This document shows, one piece after another, positions 7,714 through 16,768 of a stretch of DNA of 41,605 nt. A model generated the notes under the pieces. That model was not told the origin of the DNA and did not search any database. It saw only the letters and a list, made by a program, of their open reading frames with translations. This DNA comes from Oerskovia douganii (GTDB taxonomy: Bacteria > Actinomycetota > Actinomycetes > Actinomycetales > Cellulomonadaceae), in contig NZ_JACSPN010000023.1 of assembly GCF_015142735.1 (NCBI RefSeq), forward strand, positions 23,341 through 64,945. The letters run 5' to 3'. Within the stretch, counting starts at the first letter, position 1. The number at the start of each line of letters is the position of its first letter. A program made the translations under genes and the position numbers.

Positions 7714-7986
7714 GTGGGACGCGTAGTCGTCGAGGTCATGCCCAAGCCCGAGATCCTGGACCCGCAGGGCAAGGCCGTCGTCGGGGCGCTCCCGCGCCTG
7801 GGCTTCACCCAGTTCACCGGCGTGCGCCAGGGCAAGCGGTTCGAGCTCGAGGTCGAGGGTGACGTCACCCCCGAGGTGCTCGCCGCGGCCCGCGAGGCCG
7901 GCGAGAAGGTCCTGTCGAACCCGGTCATCGAGGACGTCGTCCTCGTCGCCGAGCTGACGGCCGAGCTGGGCGGGGAGAGCGCCTGA
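7714..7986 (+). CDS. purS: FGAM synthase subunit PurS
   Basis: Small subunit of the three-part phosphoribosylformylglycinamidine synthase (PurS-PurQ-PurL), which bridges the glutaminase and the synthase subunit and helps ammonia transfer. The 90-aa length is normal. The family pattern is clear: [38 protein letters not shown] and a C-terminal [12 protein letters not shown] 7714 is preceded by GAGGAG at 7703-7708. The stop overlaps the purQ start by one base. purL is not directly downstream. Confidence 0.95.
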   Translation: MGRVVVEVMPKPEILDPQGKAVVGALPRLGFTQFTGVRQGKRFELEVEGDVTPEVLAAAREAGEKVLSNPVIEDVVLVAELTAELGGESA

Positions 7987-8714
7987 TGAGCGCCCCCGCA
8001 GCGACCGGCCTGGCCACGGCCCGGATCGGTGTCATCACGTTCCCCGGCACGCTCGACGACCGGGACGCGGCCCGTGCCGTGCGCCTGGCCGGCGGCGAGC
8101 CCGTGTCCCTGTGGCACGCGGACGCGGACCTGCACGGGGTCGACGCGGTGGTGCTCCCGGGCGGCTTCTCGTACGGCGACTACCTGCGCGCCGGGGCGAT
8201 CAGCCGCTTCGCGCCCGTCATGGACTCGCTCGTCGACGCGGCCAAGGGCGGCCTGCCCGTCCTGGGCATCTGCAATGGCTTCCAGATCCTCACCGAGGCG
8301 CACCTGCTGCCCGGCTCGATGATCAAGAACGACCACCTCGCGTTCATCTGCCGCGAGCAGACCATGGTCGTGGAGAACGCGGACACCGCCTGGACGCGCG
8401 ACTACACCGCGGGCCAGCGCATCACGGTGCCGCTCAAGAACCAGGACGGCCAGTTCGTCGCCGACGAGCGCACGCTCGACGAGCTCGAGGCCGAAGGCCG
8501 CGTCGTCTTCCGCTACGAGGGCTGGAACCCCAACGGGTCGCGCCGCAACATCGCGGGCATCTCGAACGCGGCGGGCAACGTCGTGGGCCTCATGCCGCAC
8601 CCCGAGCACGCGGTCGAGGCCGGGTTCGGCCCCGCGAACGAGTCCGGCCCGCGCGCGGGCACGGACGGGCTGGGCTTCTTCACCTCGGTGCTGAGCACGC
8701 TCGTCCAGGCCTGA
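7986..8714 (+). CDS. purQ: FGAM synthase glutaminase subunit PurQ
   Basis: Class I glutamine amidotransferase that releases ammonia for FGAM synthesis. The 242-aa product has the oxyanion-loop segment [15 protein letters not shown], the nucleophile C96 in LGICNGFQ, and the HPEH motif with H205 and E207 completing the triad. It is slightly longer than the about 225-aa norm because of an N-terminal extension (1-12) and a loop with a Gly-Pro-Arg-rich stretch near the C-terminus. It is translationally coupled to purS. Confidence 0.96.
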   Translation: MSAPAATGLATARIGVITFPGTLDDRDAARAVRLAGGEPVSLWHADADLHGVDAVVLPGGFSYGDYLRAGAISRFAPVMDSLVDAAKGGLPVLGICNGFQILTEAHLLPGSMIKNDHLAFICREQTMVVENADTAWTRDYTAGQRITVPLKNQDGQFVADERTLDELEAEGRVVFRYEGWNPNGSRRNIAGISNAAGNVVGLMPHPEHAVEAGFGPANESGPRAGTDGLGFFTSVLSTLVQA

Positions 8715-8749
8715 GAACTGTCGCCCCCGCGCGACGCTTCGCACTGCCC

Positions 8750-8787
8750 GACGGCGGCGCGCCCCGCCCGCGGGGGGCGCCGCCGTC
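8750..8787 (+). terminator. strong hairpin terminator after purQ
   Basis: An 11-bp perfect arm (8750-8760 against 8777-8787) is extended by a C4/G4 stretch, giving a GC-only stem of about 15 bp with a short loop. It stands about 35 bases after the purQ stop. It has no U-tract, as is common for terminators in high-GC actinobacteria. Confidence 0.65.
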
Positions 8788-8892
8788 GCGCACCGCGAGA
8801 CGGACGGGGAGCAGTGCCCATGTCGCACGCACGAGGCCACGGCTAGCCTGTGCCCCGGAATGCACGAGATCGTCAAGAACAGGGGGCGTGGC

Positions 8893-9165
8893 ATGTCAGT
8901 GTCCTTACGGGTCGACACGGTACGCATGGAGACGGCGGGTTCCAGTCTGCAGGCGGCAGCATCGCAGCTCCCGTGGACGGTGCCCGACCGTGCGGGCGGA
9001 TGCGGTAGCCAGGCGGTCGAGAACGCGGTGCAGGAGTTCGCGATGCGGATGGCGCTCGAGCTCCGCGGGGCCTCCGAGGAGATCGCGGCGCTCGGGCGTC
9101 ATGCCGGGGAGGCTGCCCGGGCCATCGAAGAGGCCGACCAGGAGCTTGCGCAGGCCGCCCCGTGA
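8893..9165 (+). CDS. EspC/WXG100-like type VII secretion target
   Basis: A 90-aa all-helical protein: MSVSLRVDTVRMETAGSSLQ opening helix, a turn with WTVPDRAGGCGS, then a second helix QAVENAVQEFAMRMALEL and a long amphipathic C-terminal helix GRHAGEAARAIEEADQELAQ. This helix-turn-helix layout with small residues and a helical C-terminus ending just after an E-x3-D-x2-L pattern resembles EspC/ESX-type secretion targets. The ATG at 8893 follows AGGGGG at 8881-8886. An in-frame ATG at 8860, 10 bases after a TAGCCT -10 box, could give 11 extra residues. Its stop overlaps the GTG of the next gene (GTGA), so it is likely a partner of that protein. The family assignment is by pattern only. Confidence 0.55.
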   Translation: MSVSLRVDTVRMETAGSSLQAAASQLPWTVPDRAGGCGSQAVENAVQEFAMRMALELRGASEEIAALGRHAGEAARAIEEADQELAQAAP

Positions 9166-11363
9166 GCTACTACACCACTCGACGCCCCGACGTGGGGGAC
9201 CTGACCGTCCTGACCAGCCTATCGGCCGGCTTCGGGGCCCATGCCGACCAGGCGAGGGCCGCGGCGGGCACGTTGACGAGCGCATCCGGCGACCTCGGTG
9301 TCGAAGCGTGGCAAGGAGTGTCCGGCGACGCCTGGCGAGCGCAGGTCCCGGTCCCCGCGACGCGGCTCGCACGGGTGCAGGCGGCCGCCGAGACGTTCTC
9401 CCGGGCCGTCGGCACCTATGTGACCGTCGTGGCATGGATCGCGAGCGACGCCGCCGTCCAGCGGACACGGCTCGACGAGGCGGAGCATGTCATCTCACGG
9501 CTCTACTGGGACTCCGAGTACACCGGCTCGGCGTTCTGCTACGACGAGGACGACCGCGCTCGTGCGCGTCAACGTGTCCGCGAGCAGGCCGAGCGGGACG
9601 TGCTCGACGCGTGGGCGGCACTGCGCACGCTCGAGGAACAGCGGGCAGCGGCCGACAGCACGTTCTGTGCTGCCCTCGCGGCCGATGCGCCCGACGGATG
9701 GTCGACGACGTACCGAGCGCTCCTGGCTGTCGGCATCGACTCGACGGCCGAGATGAGCAGCAGCGAGCTCGCGGCCGCCTTCGCCGGTCTCGCGGACCGC
9801 GTCGCGAGCGGAGACGCCTCCGAGCGCGAGCTGGAGCGGCTCCAGGCCTTCTTCGACACGTGGGGCGGGTCGAACGACGTGATGGCGCAGTACTTCCTGA
9901 AGGTCGGAGGTGAGACCACCGTCGCCATGGTCGACCGGCTCGGCGACGACGCGCTGGCGGGCCGCATCGACCCCGCGGTGGCGCTCCTGCTCGCCGCGGG
10001 CATCCGGGCCGCCCTCAGCACGGGTTCGGCGCGCTGGTCTCCCCGGACCGCGGACAGGTTCGCCGAGCAGATGCTCAGCACGGCGAGCGCGACGGGGGGA
10101 GGCGGGGTCGCCACGATCGGCTTCCTGTTCTCGAACCCGCTCCGCGCCCCCCTGGGGGAGACGCTCACGGTCGCGGTCTCGGACGCGCTCGACGACCAGG
10201 AACGCAACCCCCTCAACGCCTCGACGGGAGCCTGGTACGACACGTCCCCGAACGCCGGGGGCCGGTTCCTCGCGGGCCTCGAGAGCGGGACCAACGGCAA
10301 CGAGGTCGACGACCCCGCGGGTCGAGTTCTCGCGACGCTCGGCGTGTATCCGGCCGCTGCGATCGCCTGGCTCAGCGAGGACAAGGACGACTTCGCGACC
10401 GACGGAACCCTGGGCGACGCGCGGCTGACCTACTGGTTCGGCCAGCGGGACTGGTCCGTAGGGACCAGCGGGGACGGCTTCGAAGGCGTGAACGCGCTCT
10501 GGGCCGGCCTGCAGCGATCGGAAGGAGGTCTGGTGGCCGGAGCGGCCGACGGGGCGCCGATCGACGTCGCGGTGATGCAGGACGTCGCCTCCCTCTCGAC
10601 CAGGGTCTTCGAGCAGCTCAGCCGGAACGCAGCGCTGGAACCGGAGAACGTGAGCACCCACGGCGCGATGCTCCTGGCGACCGCGCTCGTGCAGCAGCTC
10701 GAACAGCTCGGGGAGTACCCGATCTCGGCACGGTCGGCGGACACCGCTGTCGTGGTGACAGGAATCCTGGGTGGCGAGCCCGTGCCGATCGTCAACGCGA
10801 AGCAGGACTGGGTCGCTGACCTCTTCGGCGTCGCGGGCTATGACCCGGCGGGCCGGAAGATCTTGGCCGATCATGTTGCCGACTACCAGCAGCACGTGAC
10901 GAGCATGGCCGCCGTGCCAGGCTCGACCTTGAACGCGGAGGGCGCCATCACGAGGATGCTGGGAGCGCAGGGAGCTCTCGAGGGTGCACCTGTCGGTGCT
11001 GGTCTCGCGGTCGCGCAACGGAGCGACGCGGCGGTCAAGGCGGGAATCGATGCCGTGGGGGGCCTCGTCGGCGCTGTCTCCGTCCCGGGCGGATATCTCG
11101 GAGGATGGGCGTTCGGAGAGGGAGTGGGTGCCGTCGGTGACCTGCTCGGTACGCAATGGGCCACTGCGTACAACGACGCTCTCCAGCTCGAGTACGGCGA
11201 CGAGGAGGTCCGCAGCGCGATCATGCGTGAGCGGCTCGAGACCCTGGTCGGGGACTATGCCGACCTGGGGCTGATGGAGCCCGATCCGCGCTATGTCGAC
11301 GAGCAGATCATGCACTACAACAATGGCTTCGACGCCTGGGCACGTGAGGGAGAACGTCAGTGA
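9162..11363 (+). CDS. large WXG-like putative type VII-exported protein
   Basis: A 733-aa protein. The N-terminal about 150 residues form a helical domain with a WxG-type turn (EAWQGVSGDAWRAQ) as in type VII secretion substrates. A coiled, Glu/Arg-rich stretch follows (DRARARQRVREQAERD). The middle 230-560 is helical and resembles the large DUF6571-like proteins of Cellulomonas relatives, with repeated L-DRLGDDALAGRID and TGSARWSPRTADRFAEQM elements. Near 625-665 there is a Gly-rich hydrophobic segment. The C-terminus is acidic and ends in WAREGERQ. There is no obvious toxin catalytic motif. It is coupled by GTGA overlaps both to the small helical gene before it and the lipoprotein after it. 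The three probably form one export or cell-surface unit; no secretion machinery genes are nearby. Confidence 0.6.
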   Translation: MSYYTTRRPDVGDLTVLTSLSAGFGAHADQARAAAGTLTSASGDLGVEAWQGVSGDAWRAQVPVPATRLARVQAAAETFSRAVGTYVTVVAWIASDAAVQRTRLDEAEHVISRLYWDSEYTGSAFCYDEDDRARARQRVREQAERDVLDAWAALRTLEEQRAAADSTFCAALAADAPDGWSTTYRALLAVGIDSTAEMSSSELAAAFAGLADRVASGDASERELERLQAFFDTWGGSNDVMAQYFLKVGGETTVAMVDRLGDDALAGRIDPAVALLLAAGIRAALSTGSARWSPRTADRFAEQMLSTASATGGGGVATIGFLFSNPLRAPLGETLTVAVSDALDDQERNPLNASTGAWYDTSPNAGGRFLAGLESGTNGNEVDDPAGRVLATLGVYPAAAIAWLSEDKDDFATDGTLGDARLTYWFGQRDWSVGTSGDGFEGVNALWAGLQRSEGGLVAGAADGAPIDVAVMQDVASLSTRVFEQLSRNAALEPENVSTHGAMLLATALVQQLEQLGEYPISARSADTAVVVTGILGGEPVPIVNAKQDWVADLFGVAGYDPAGRKILADHVADYQQHVTSMAAVPGSTLNAEGAITRMLGAQGALEGAPVGAGLAVAQRSDAAVKAGIDAVGGLVGAVSVPGGYLGGWAFGEGVGAVGDLLGTQWATAYNDALQLEYGDEEVRSAIMRERLETLVGDYADLGLMEPDPRYVDEQIMHYNNGFDAWAREGERQ

Positions 11364-11983
11364 GAATCATGGTGCGTCGGGGCTTGAGGGCGGGCTGGGG
11401 GCCAAGCGTCGTCGTGGCGGGCGCCCTGGTGCTCGCCGGGTGCTCGTCGGCGCCGGAGCCTGCGCCGTTCTCTGCCGACGTGGTGTGGCCGGACGGGGAG
11501 CCGGTGGGGGAGCTCGAGGAGTCGCCGTGGGTGCAGGCGGTGCGGGAGTACGAGCTCGTCGTGGCCGCAGGAACGAACGCCCTGGACTTCTCCTCGTCCC
11601 GTTTCGGGATCATGAAGGAGAGCGTCGCGCAGGGCTGGTACGAGGCCGCGGTGGACGGCATCGAGGACGGTGACCTAGAGCTGTGGGTGGGGCCGCGGTC
11701 GTTCGCGGTGACCTCGGTGGTGGAGACCGAGACGGGGGCCACGGTCGTGGTGTGCTTGGCGCCGCGCGAGCGGATCATGGTTGAGCCCCAGGAGACTCTG
11801 AGCACGGCGATCGAGTACTACCTCGTGGAGGTCGAAGGTCGCCGGGTCGTCGACGGGGCACGCGAGGAGCGTTTCGGTTCGTGCGACGCGACAGGCGCGG
11901 TGCAAGGGCTGTTCGTCACGCCGCCGGATCGTGAGCTGTTGACCATCGACGACCCGTCGGTCGTGGTCCCGCCCCGTCCCTGA
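11360..11983 (+). CDS. lipoprotein of the type VII-like operon
   Basis: A 207-aa product with a basic N-terminus (MVRRGLRAG), hydrophobic stretch VVVAGALVLAGC and lipobox LAGC, so a membrane-anchored lipoprotein after SPase II cleavage. The mature part is acidic with SPWVQAVREYELVVAAG and a beta-rich C-terminal half, reminiscent of small secreted cone-like or NTF2-like domains, but I do not recognise it. The GTG at 11360 overlaps the previous stop; an in-frame ATG follows at 11369. Being coupled to the 733-aa protein, it could be its surface partner or protective protein. That is inference from position only. Confidence 0.65.
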   Translation: MRIMVRRGLRAGWGPSVVVAGALVLAGCSSAPEPAPFSADVVWPDGEPVGELEESPWVQAVREYELVVAAGTNALDFSSSRFGIMKESVAQGWYEAAVDGIEDGDLELWVGPRSFAVTSVVETETGATVVVCLAPRERIMVEPQETLSTAIEYYLVEVEGRRVVDGAREERFGSCDATGAVQGLFVTPPDRELLTIDDPSVVVPPRP

Positions 11984-12043
11984 CGGTCCGTCCGTCCGCG
12001 ATATCACCCGCCACCAGGCGGCGCGACCCGTTACCCTGGTCCG

Positions 12044-12358
12044 GTGCTCACCCTCTTGTCCGGTTCCTCCGTGTTCGGTGCTCTCGCGGTCGACTGCTTC
12101 ACCTGGGTGGCCGGCGCGCTGGCCGCAGCCCCTGGCAGGCTGGGAGCCCTGGGGTCTCGCATCGAGGCCACCGTCGTGGAGTGGGGCTGGTTCGGTCCCG
12201 CGGGCGAGATGACCGAGCGCATCGCGTACACCCCGGCACGGGTCGCCCTCGCGCTCTTCCTGGTCATGTCGGTGGCCGCGGTCGCCGCGCTGGTGTCGAG
12301 CCTCGTGACCCGCAGGGCACGTGAGGACACCGAGGTCAGAGCCCCGCGACGAGGTTGA
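12044..12358 (+). CDS. small membrane protein, unrecognised
   Basis: A 104-aa product with a moderately hydrophobic N-terminal half and one clear membrane helix at about 69-90 (VALALFLVMSVAAVAALV) followed by a basic RRARED tail. TACCCT at 12032-12037 stands 6 bases before the GTG with no ribosome site, a leaderless layout that supports the start. The last 23 bases overlap the end of the convergent DUF1345 gene. There is no family match that I can name. Confidence 0.5.
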   Translation: MLTLLSGSSVFGALAVDCFTWVAGALAAAPGRLGALGSRIEATVVEWGWFGPAGEMTERIAYTPARVALALFLVMSVAAVAALVSSLVTRRAREDTEVRAPRRG

Positions 12359-13010
12359 CGACCGCACCGATGATCACGGTCCCGAACAGGTAGGACAGCA
12401 GCGCGTGCCACAGCGCTGTCCGACGGATGTCGCCCGACGTCACGTTGGTGTCGGAGATCGCGAAGCTCATCCCGATCGTGAACGCCACGTACAGGAAGTC
12501 GACGTAGCGGGGCGGCTCGTGCTGGTTGAAGTCGATGCCGCCATCCATGCCCGTGTAGTACTGCCGCGCGTAGGCGAGCCCGAAGAGCGTGTGGACGGCG
12601 GCCCACGAGATCGCGACGCTCCCCACGGCGAACACCGCGGTCAGCGCCTGCGCCCCCTTGTCGTCGGGCGAGGCGAGCAGCATGAGGCCCACCCCGACGA
12701 GACTCACGACCGACGCAGCCAGGATGAACAGGTGGGTCACGCGCCGCGACGGCTCCTCGCGTGTGGCGTGGCTCGCGGTCGTCTGCGCATCCATGGCGAT
12801 GACGACGATCCAGGTCCAGGCGACGAACACGAGCGCCGCGATCGACCACCCGGCGAGGAACGCGAACCGCGGGTACCCCTGCGACCCGATCCAGGCACCC
12901 GCGGCCACCCCGACCGCCGCGCCGACCGCCAGCCGCACCGCAGGTCCGGCCCCGAGGCGGTCGCGGGGCACGGGGGCGCTGGGAAGGTCCGGGTGGTGGG
13001 AGGGCGTCAC
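12336..13010 (-). CDS. DUF1345 membrane protein
   Basis: A 224-aa integral membrane protein. Hydrophobic helices are visible at about 18-36, 40-65, 85-107, 115-138 and 195-220. The DUF1345 hallmarks are the loop HEPPRYVDFLYVAFTIGMSF and SDTNVTSGDIRRTAL ahead of the last helix pair (HALLSYLFGTVIIGAVVN). The family is widespread and of unknown function. The GTG at 13010 is the likely start since it gives the usual family length of about 220 residues. It lies 43 bases after the MBL hydrolase stop on the same strand. Confidence 0.85.
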   Translation of the reverse strand: MTPSHHPDLPSAPVPRDRLGAGPAVRLAVGAAVGVAAGAWIGSQGYPRFAFLAGWSIAALVFVAWTWIVVIAMDAQTTASHATREEPSRRVTHLFILAASVVSLVGVGLMLLASPDDKGAQALTAVFAVGSVAISWAAVHTLFGLAYARQYYTGMDGGIDFNQHEPPRYVDFLYVAFTIGMSFAISDTNVTSGDIRRTALWHALLSYLFGTVIIGAVVNLVAGL

Positions 13011-13053
13011 GCGGTCAGTCAACCACCGGGCGTGCGGCCCGGCGCGTCGGCCG

Positions 13054-13905
13054 CTACGCGCCCTCGGCGAGGTACCGGAGCTGCGCTCGGACGCTCTGCC
13101 GGGCCGCGGGGAGCGCGCCGGGGTCGACCTCGCCGTAGACCGCAGCGGTGACCGTGTCCACGAGAGCCTCGGTCTGGGCGGCGCCCGCTCGGCTGCCGAG
13201 CACCTCGCGCACCTGCGCGAGCCGGGTCGCCCGGTGCTCGCGGTACGCGCGCGCGACGGCTGCGAGGTCGCCCTGGTGCGGGCCGTGCGCGGGCAGGACC
13301 GTCGCCGCGCCGAGCGACTCGAGCAGGTCGAGGCTCGTGAGGTAGTCCCGCAACGAGCCGTCGGGCTCGGAGATGACCGTGGTGCCCCGGCCCAGGATCG
13401 TGTCTCCCGTGAGCACGCTGCCGTGCGGTCCGTCGTCGGGGAGGTGGAAGCTCGTCGAGTCGCTCGTGTGCCCGGGGGTCGCGAGGACCTCGATCCGCAG
13501 CCCGGCCGCGTGGATCGTCTCGCCACCGCGGAGCGGCGCGGCCTCGCGGGAGCCTGCCGGGTGGCAGTGGGCCGGGTCCGCGGCGCGGACCGGGGCGCCC
13601 GTGAGCTCGGCGAAGCGCGCCGCCCCTGCGGTGTGGTCCGCGTGGCGGTGCGTGATCAGGACGACCTCGATGCGCTGGCCGGTGGCCAGGGCCGTGAGGT
13701 GAGCGACGTCGTCGGGCCCGGGGTCGACGACCACGCGGGTGCGCGCCCCCGGCGCGGCCAGGACGTAGGACCGGGTCCCGTCGAGGGTCATGGGCCCGGG
13801 GTTGGGTGCGAGGAGCACCGAGGCCTGGCTCGTGACGCGCACGGGCGTGCCCGACGGCGCCGCGTCGGCGGGCGGTCGGGTGCGGTCGTCGCTCGGGCGC
13901 GTCAC
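13054..13905 (-). CDS. metallo-beta-lactamase-fold hydrolase (LACTB2-like)
   Basis: A 283-aa cytosolic hydrolase. The zinc motif THRHADH is at 85-91, a further metal ligand His lies in ATPGHTSDSTSF, Asp in VLTGDTILGRG and His in LPAHGPH. The C-terminal 70 residues form the helical wing seen in LACTB2/glyoxalase-II-like members (AYREHRATRLAQVREVL). Substrates of this group range from thioesters to RNA, so the reaction is not assigned. GTG 13905 is used, and an 11-base gap separates it from the upstream monooxygenase gene, so co-transcription is likely. Confidence 0.88.
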   Translation of the reverse strand: MTRPSDDRTRPPADAAPSGTPVRVTSQASVLLAPNPGPMTLDGTRSYVLAAPGARTRVVVDPGPDDVAHLTALATGQRIEVVLITHRHADHTAGAARFAELTGAPVRAADPAHCHPAGSREAAPLRGGETIHAAGLRIEVLATPGHTSDSTSFHLPDDGPHGSVLTGDTILGRGTTVISEPDGSLRDYLTSLDLLESLGAATVLPAHGPHQGDLAAVARAYREHRATRLAQVREVLGSRAGAAQTEALVDTVTAAVYGEVDPGALPAARQSVRAQLRYLAEGA

Positions 13906-13915
13906 GTGGCAGGCG

Positions 13916-14965
13916 TCAGCCGGCGAGCTCGGCCGCGAGGAGCTGGATGGTCTGCGTGCGGCCGGGCGTCGCGTCGAGCGACTCGTCGGCCCGCGACCCC
14001 GCGACGGGCACGAGCATGACCTCGTCGACGCCGTGCCGGGCGGCGAGCTCGCGCACGCGCCGGGCTGCGGCCTGGGGCGCGTCGACGATCCAGCGGTCGA
14101 GCATCTCGTCGGCCATCTGGGACGTGAGCCCGTCGAGCGGTGTGGACGCCGCGTCCTCGACCGTCTCCTGCGCGCCGAGCGGCTTGCCCGAGCGCAGGCG
14201 GGCCATCATGCGGGCCTGCGGCAGCGCGCGGGCTCGGGCCTCGTCGACCGTCGGGGCGACCGACACGTTGACCGTCAGGAACGTCTCCGGGGTCGGGTGC
14301 TGGGCCGACGGGCGGTAGCCGTCGCGGTACAGCGCGAGGACCTCGTCGATGCCGTGGCCCGAGAAGTGGTTCGCGAACACGTACGGCAGGCCCAGCTCAG
14401 CGGCCAGGCGCGCCGAGTAGTCGCTCGACCCGAGCAGCCAGACCGTGGGGACGCTCTCAGCGGCCGGGGTCGCGTGCACGTCGTAGACCTGGCCGCTCGT
14501 CAGGCGTACCGAGGCGCCCTCGGCGCTCATGAGCGAGCGGATGTCCTGCACGTGCTGCGGGAAGCGGTCGACGTCGGACGTGGGGCCGCTGCTGCGCAGC
14601 AGGGCCGTGACGACGGGGTCGCTGCCGGGTGCCCGCCCGATCCCCAGGTCGATGCGGCCCGGCGCCATGGCCTCGAGCACCGCGAACTGCTCGGCCACGA
14701 CGAGGGGGGCGTGGTTGGGGAGCATGACGCCGCCCGACCCGACGCGGATGCGCTCGGTCGCCGCTGCTGCCGCCGAGATCATGACGGGCGGTGCGGACGC
14801 GGCGACCGCGGGCATGTTGTGGTGCTCGGCGAACCAGTAGCGCGTGAAGCCGAGCCGGTCGGCGAGGCGCACGAGGTCGAGGGACGCGGCGATGGCCTGG
14901 GCGGAGGACTGTCCCGAACGGACGGGGACGAGGTCGAGGACGGAGAGGCGCGGCGAGGTAGTCAT
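13916..14965 (-). CDS. LLM-class flavin-dependent oxidoreductase
   Basis: A 349-aa bacterial-luciferase-like monooxygenase of the MsnO8/YhbW subgroup. Family features are LSVLDLVPVRSGQSSAQAI, LADRLGFTRYWFAEHHNMP with the conserved AEHH, RIRVGSGGVMLPNHAPLVVAEQF, and LEAMAPGRIDLGIGRAPGSD. It uses reduced flavin and oxygen; the organic substrate cannot be read from sequence. The ATG at 14965 is preferred over an in-frame TTG four codons upstream. It may be in one operon with the MBL hydrolase and DUF1345 genes downstream. Confidence 0.92.
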   Translation of the reverse strand: MTTSPRLSVLDLVPVRSGQSSAQAIAASLDLVRLADRLGFTRYWFAEHHNMPAVAASAPPVMISAAAAATERIRVGSGGVMLPNHAPLVVAEQFAVLEAMAPGRIDLGIGRAPGSDPVVTALLRSSGPTSDVDRFPQHVQDIRSLMSAEGASVRLTSGQVYDVHATPAAESVPTVWLLGSSDYSARLAAELGLPYVFANHFSGHGIDEVLALYRDGYRPSAQHPTPETFLTVNVSVAPTVDEARARALPQARMMARLRSGKPLGAQETVEDAASTPLDGLTSQMADEMLDRWIVDAPQAAARRVRELAARHGVDEVMLVPVAGSRADESLDATPGRTQTIQLLAAELAG

Positions 14966-15014
14966 CGCCTGGTCCAACCCCGGGAAGCGGTCGGGGTATT
15001 CCTGCGCGCGACGG

Positions 15015-16298
15015 TCAGCGGCTCACGGCCTGTTCCACGTCCTCGATCAGGTCGAGCGGGTCCTCGAGGCCGATCGACAGGCGCACGGTCGTCTCCGCGA
15101 TCCCGACGGCGGCACGACCCTCCGGCCCCAGCTTGCGGTGCGTCGTGGTCGCGGGGTGCGTGATGAGGGACTTGGCGTCGCCCAGGTTGTTGGAGATGTC
15201 CACGATCCGCAGCGCGTCGAGGAACTGGAACGTGCGCTTCTTGAGGAGCTCGGGGTCCGTGCCCGGGTCGTCGGCGCCGGGCACGTCGAGGTTGAACGTG
15301 ACGACCGTCCCGCCGCCGCTCTGCTGGGCCTTGGCGAGCTCGACCTGCGGGTGCGAGGCGAGGAACGGGTAGCGCACGGCCGTGATGCCGGGCAGCTCCT
15401 CGAGCGCGGTCGCGACCTGGAGGGCCGCGGCGTTCTGGGCCTTGACGCGCACCGACAGGGTCTCGAGCCCCTTGACCAGGACCCACGCGTTGAACGCGCT
15501 GAGCGAGGGACCGGTGTTGCGGATGAACGTCTGGACCGGGCCCTTGACGTACTCCTCGGAGCCCAGGATCGCGCCGCCGAGCACGCGTCCCTGGCCGTCG
15601 ATGTGCTTGGTCGCCGAGTACACGACGACGTCCGCGCCGAGCTCGAGCGGCTTCTGGAGGACGGGCGTCGCGAACACGTTGTCGAGCACGACGACCGCGC
15701 CCGCCGCGTGCGCGAGGGCGCTCACGCGGCGCACGTCGATCACGTCCTGCATGGGGTTGGACGGGGTCTCGAAGAAGACGACGTCCGCAGGGGTCGACAG
15801 CGCCTCCTCCCACTGCGACAGCACGTGGCCGTCGACGTAGTCGGTGCGCACGCCCCACTTGGCGAAGATCTCGTCGAAGATCACGAGCGAGGATCCGAAC
15901 AGTGCGCGGGCCGCCACGATGCGCGACCCGGAACCGACGAGCGCCGCGAGCGAGGTGAAGACTGCGGACATGCCCGAGGCCGTGGCGTAGCAGGCCTCCG
16001 CCCCCTCGATGAGGCGCAGTCGCTCCTCGAACGTGTGCACGGTCGGGTTGCCGTAGCGCGAGTAGATGAAGCGGTCGACCTCGCCCGTGAACGCGGCCTC
16101 GGCCTCGGCCGCGCTCCCGTAGACGTAGCCCTGCGTGAGGAAGAGGGCCTCGCTCGTCTCCTCGAACTCGGAGCGGGCGTGGCCACCGCGCACCGCGAGG
16201 GTGTCGGGTCGCGCCGAGCGGGGGAGCGGACCGCGGCCCGAGCCTCCGGGGATCCCGGCGGGGATGCGCAGGACGCCGTCGCCCGTCGCGGCGCTCAC
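15015..16298 (-). CDS. metZ: O-succinylhomoserine sulfhydrylase
   Basis: A PLP enzyme that makes homocysteine from an activated homoserine and sulfide, in methionine synthesis. It has 427 aa. Cys/Met-metabolism family blocks are YSRYGNPTV near 79-87, EGAEACYATASGM, TPSNPMQDVID, and the PLP lysine K231 in YSATKHIDGQG, followed by LGGAILG. The extended C-terminus, LRIVDISNNLGDAKSLITHPATTTH, is typical of MetZ rather than cystathionine lyases. It starts at a GTG inside a GTGA overlap with the rhodanese gene and is thus under the same SAM riboswitch at 16769-16855. This fits end-product control by S-adenosylmethionine. Confidence 0.93.
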   Translation of the reverse strand: MSAATGDGVLRIPAGIPGGSGRGPLPRSARPDTLAVRGGHARSEFEETSEALFLTQGYVYGSAAEAEAAFTGEVDRFIYSRYGNPTVHTFEERLRLIEGAEACYATASGMSAVFTSLAALVGSGSRIVAARALFGSSLVIFDEIFAKWGVRTDYVDGHVLSQWEEALSTPADVVFFETPSNPMQDVIDVRRVSALAHAAGAVVVLDNVFATPVLQKPLELGADVVVYSATKHIDGQGRVLGGAILGSEEYVKGPVQTFIRNTGPSLSAFNAWVLVKGLETLSVRVKAQNAAALQVATALEELPGITAVRYPFLASHPQVELAKAQQSGGGTVVTFNLDVPGADDPGTDPELLKKRTFQFLDALRIVDISNNLGDAKSLITHPATTTHRKLGPEGRAAVGIAETTVRLSIGLEDPLDLIEDVEQAVSR

Positions 16299-16759
16299 GA
16301 CTGCGTCCAGGGGAGACCGGCGGCACGCCAGCCGTCGGCGCCGCGGTGCCCGGCGGTGTCGAGCGCTCCCTCGAATCCCTCGAGGACGTTGTACGCGGGG
16401 CCCAGGCCTGCGGCCGTCGCGGCCTTGGCCGCGCCGATCGACCGCGCTCCGGAGCGGCACAGGAACACGACGGGTCGCTCGGGCGTCACGCCAGCCGCGC
16501 GGAGGTCTGCGACGAACGACGGGTTGGGGCGGCCCGCGACGTCGACCCACTGGGTCAGGACCGGCTCCCGGCCCGTCGAGGACTGGTCGGGGACGCCGAC
16601 GAACCGCCACTCGGCGTCGGTGCGGACGTCGACGAGGACGGCGCTCGGGTCGTTCTGGAGCAGGGTCCACGCCTGCTCGGGCGTGAGGTCGCCCGCGTAG
16701 CCGTCGGCGGGCCGGGCGGGGGGGACCGGTGCAGCGGTCGCGCGGTCGGGGGAACTCAT
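16295..16759 (-). CDS. rhodanese-like sulfurtransferase upstream of metZ
   Basis: A 154-aa single rhodanese domain. Visible are LTPEQAWTLLQNDPSAVLVDVRTDAEW, a substrate-side VDVAGRPNPSF, and the active-site loop FLCRSGARS with cysteine C101, then AAGLGPAYNVLEGFEG. It is likely a persulfide carrier supplying sulfur to the sulfhydrylase encoded next to it. The ATG at 16759 follows GGAGGA (16770-16765 on this strand), which overlaps the 3' strand of the riboswitch P1 helix. The first 22 residues are a Pro/Ala-rich lead. Confidence 0.92.
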   Translation of the reverse strand: MSSPDRATAAPVPPARPADGYAGDLTPEQAWTLLQNDPSAVLVDVRTDAEWRFVGVPDQSSTGREPVLTQWVDVAGRPNPSFVADLRAAGVTPERPVVFLCRSGARSIGAAKAATAAGLGPAYNVLEGFEGALDTAGHRGADGWRAAGLPWTQS

Positions 16760-16768
16760 GGTGATCCT

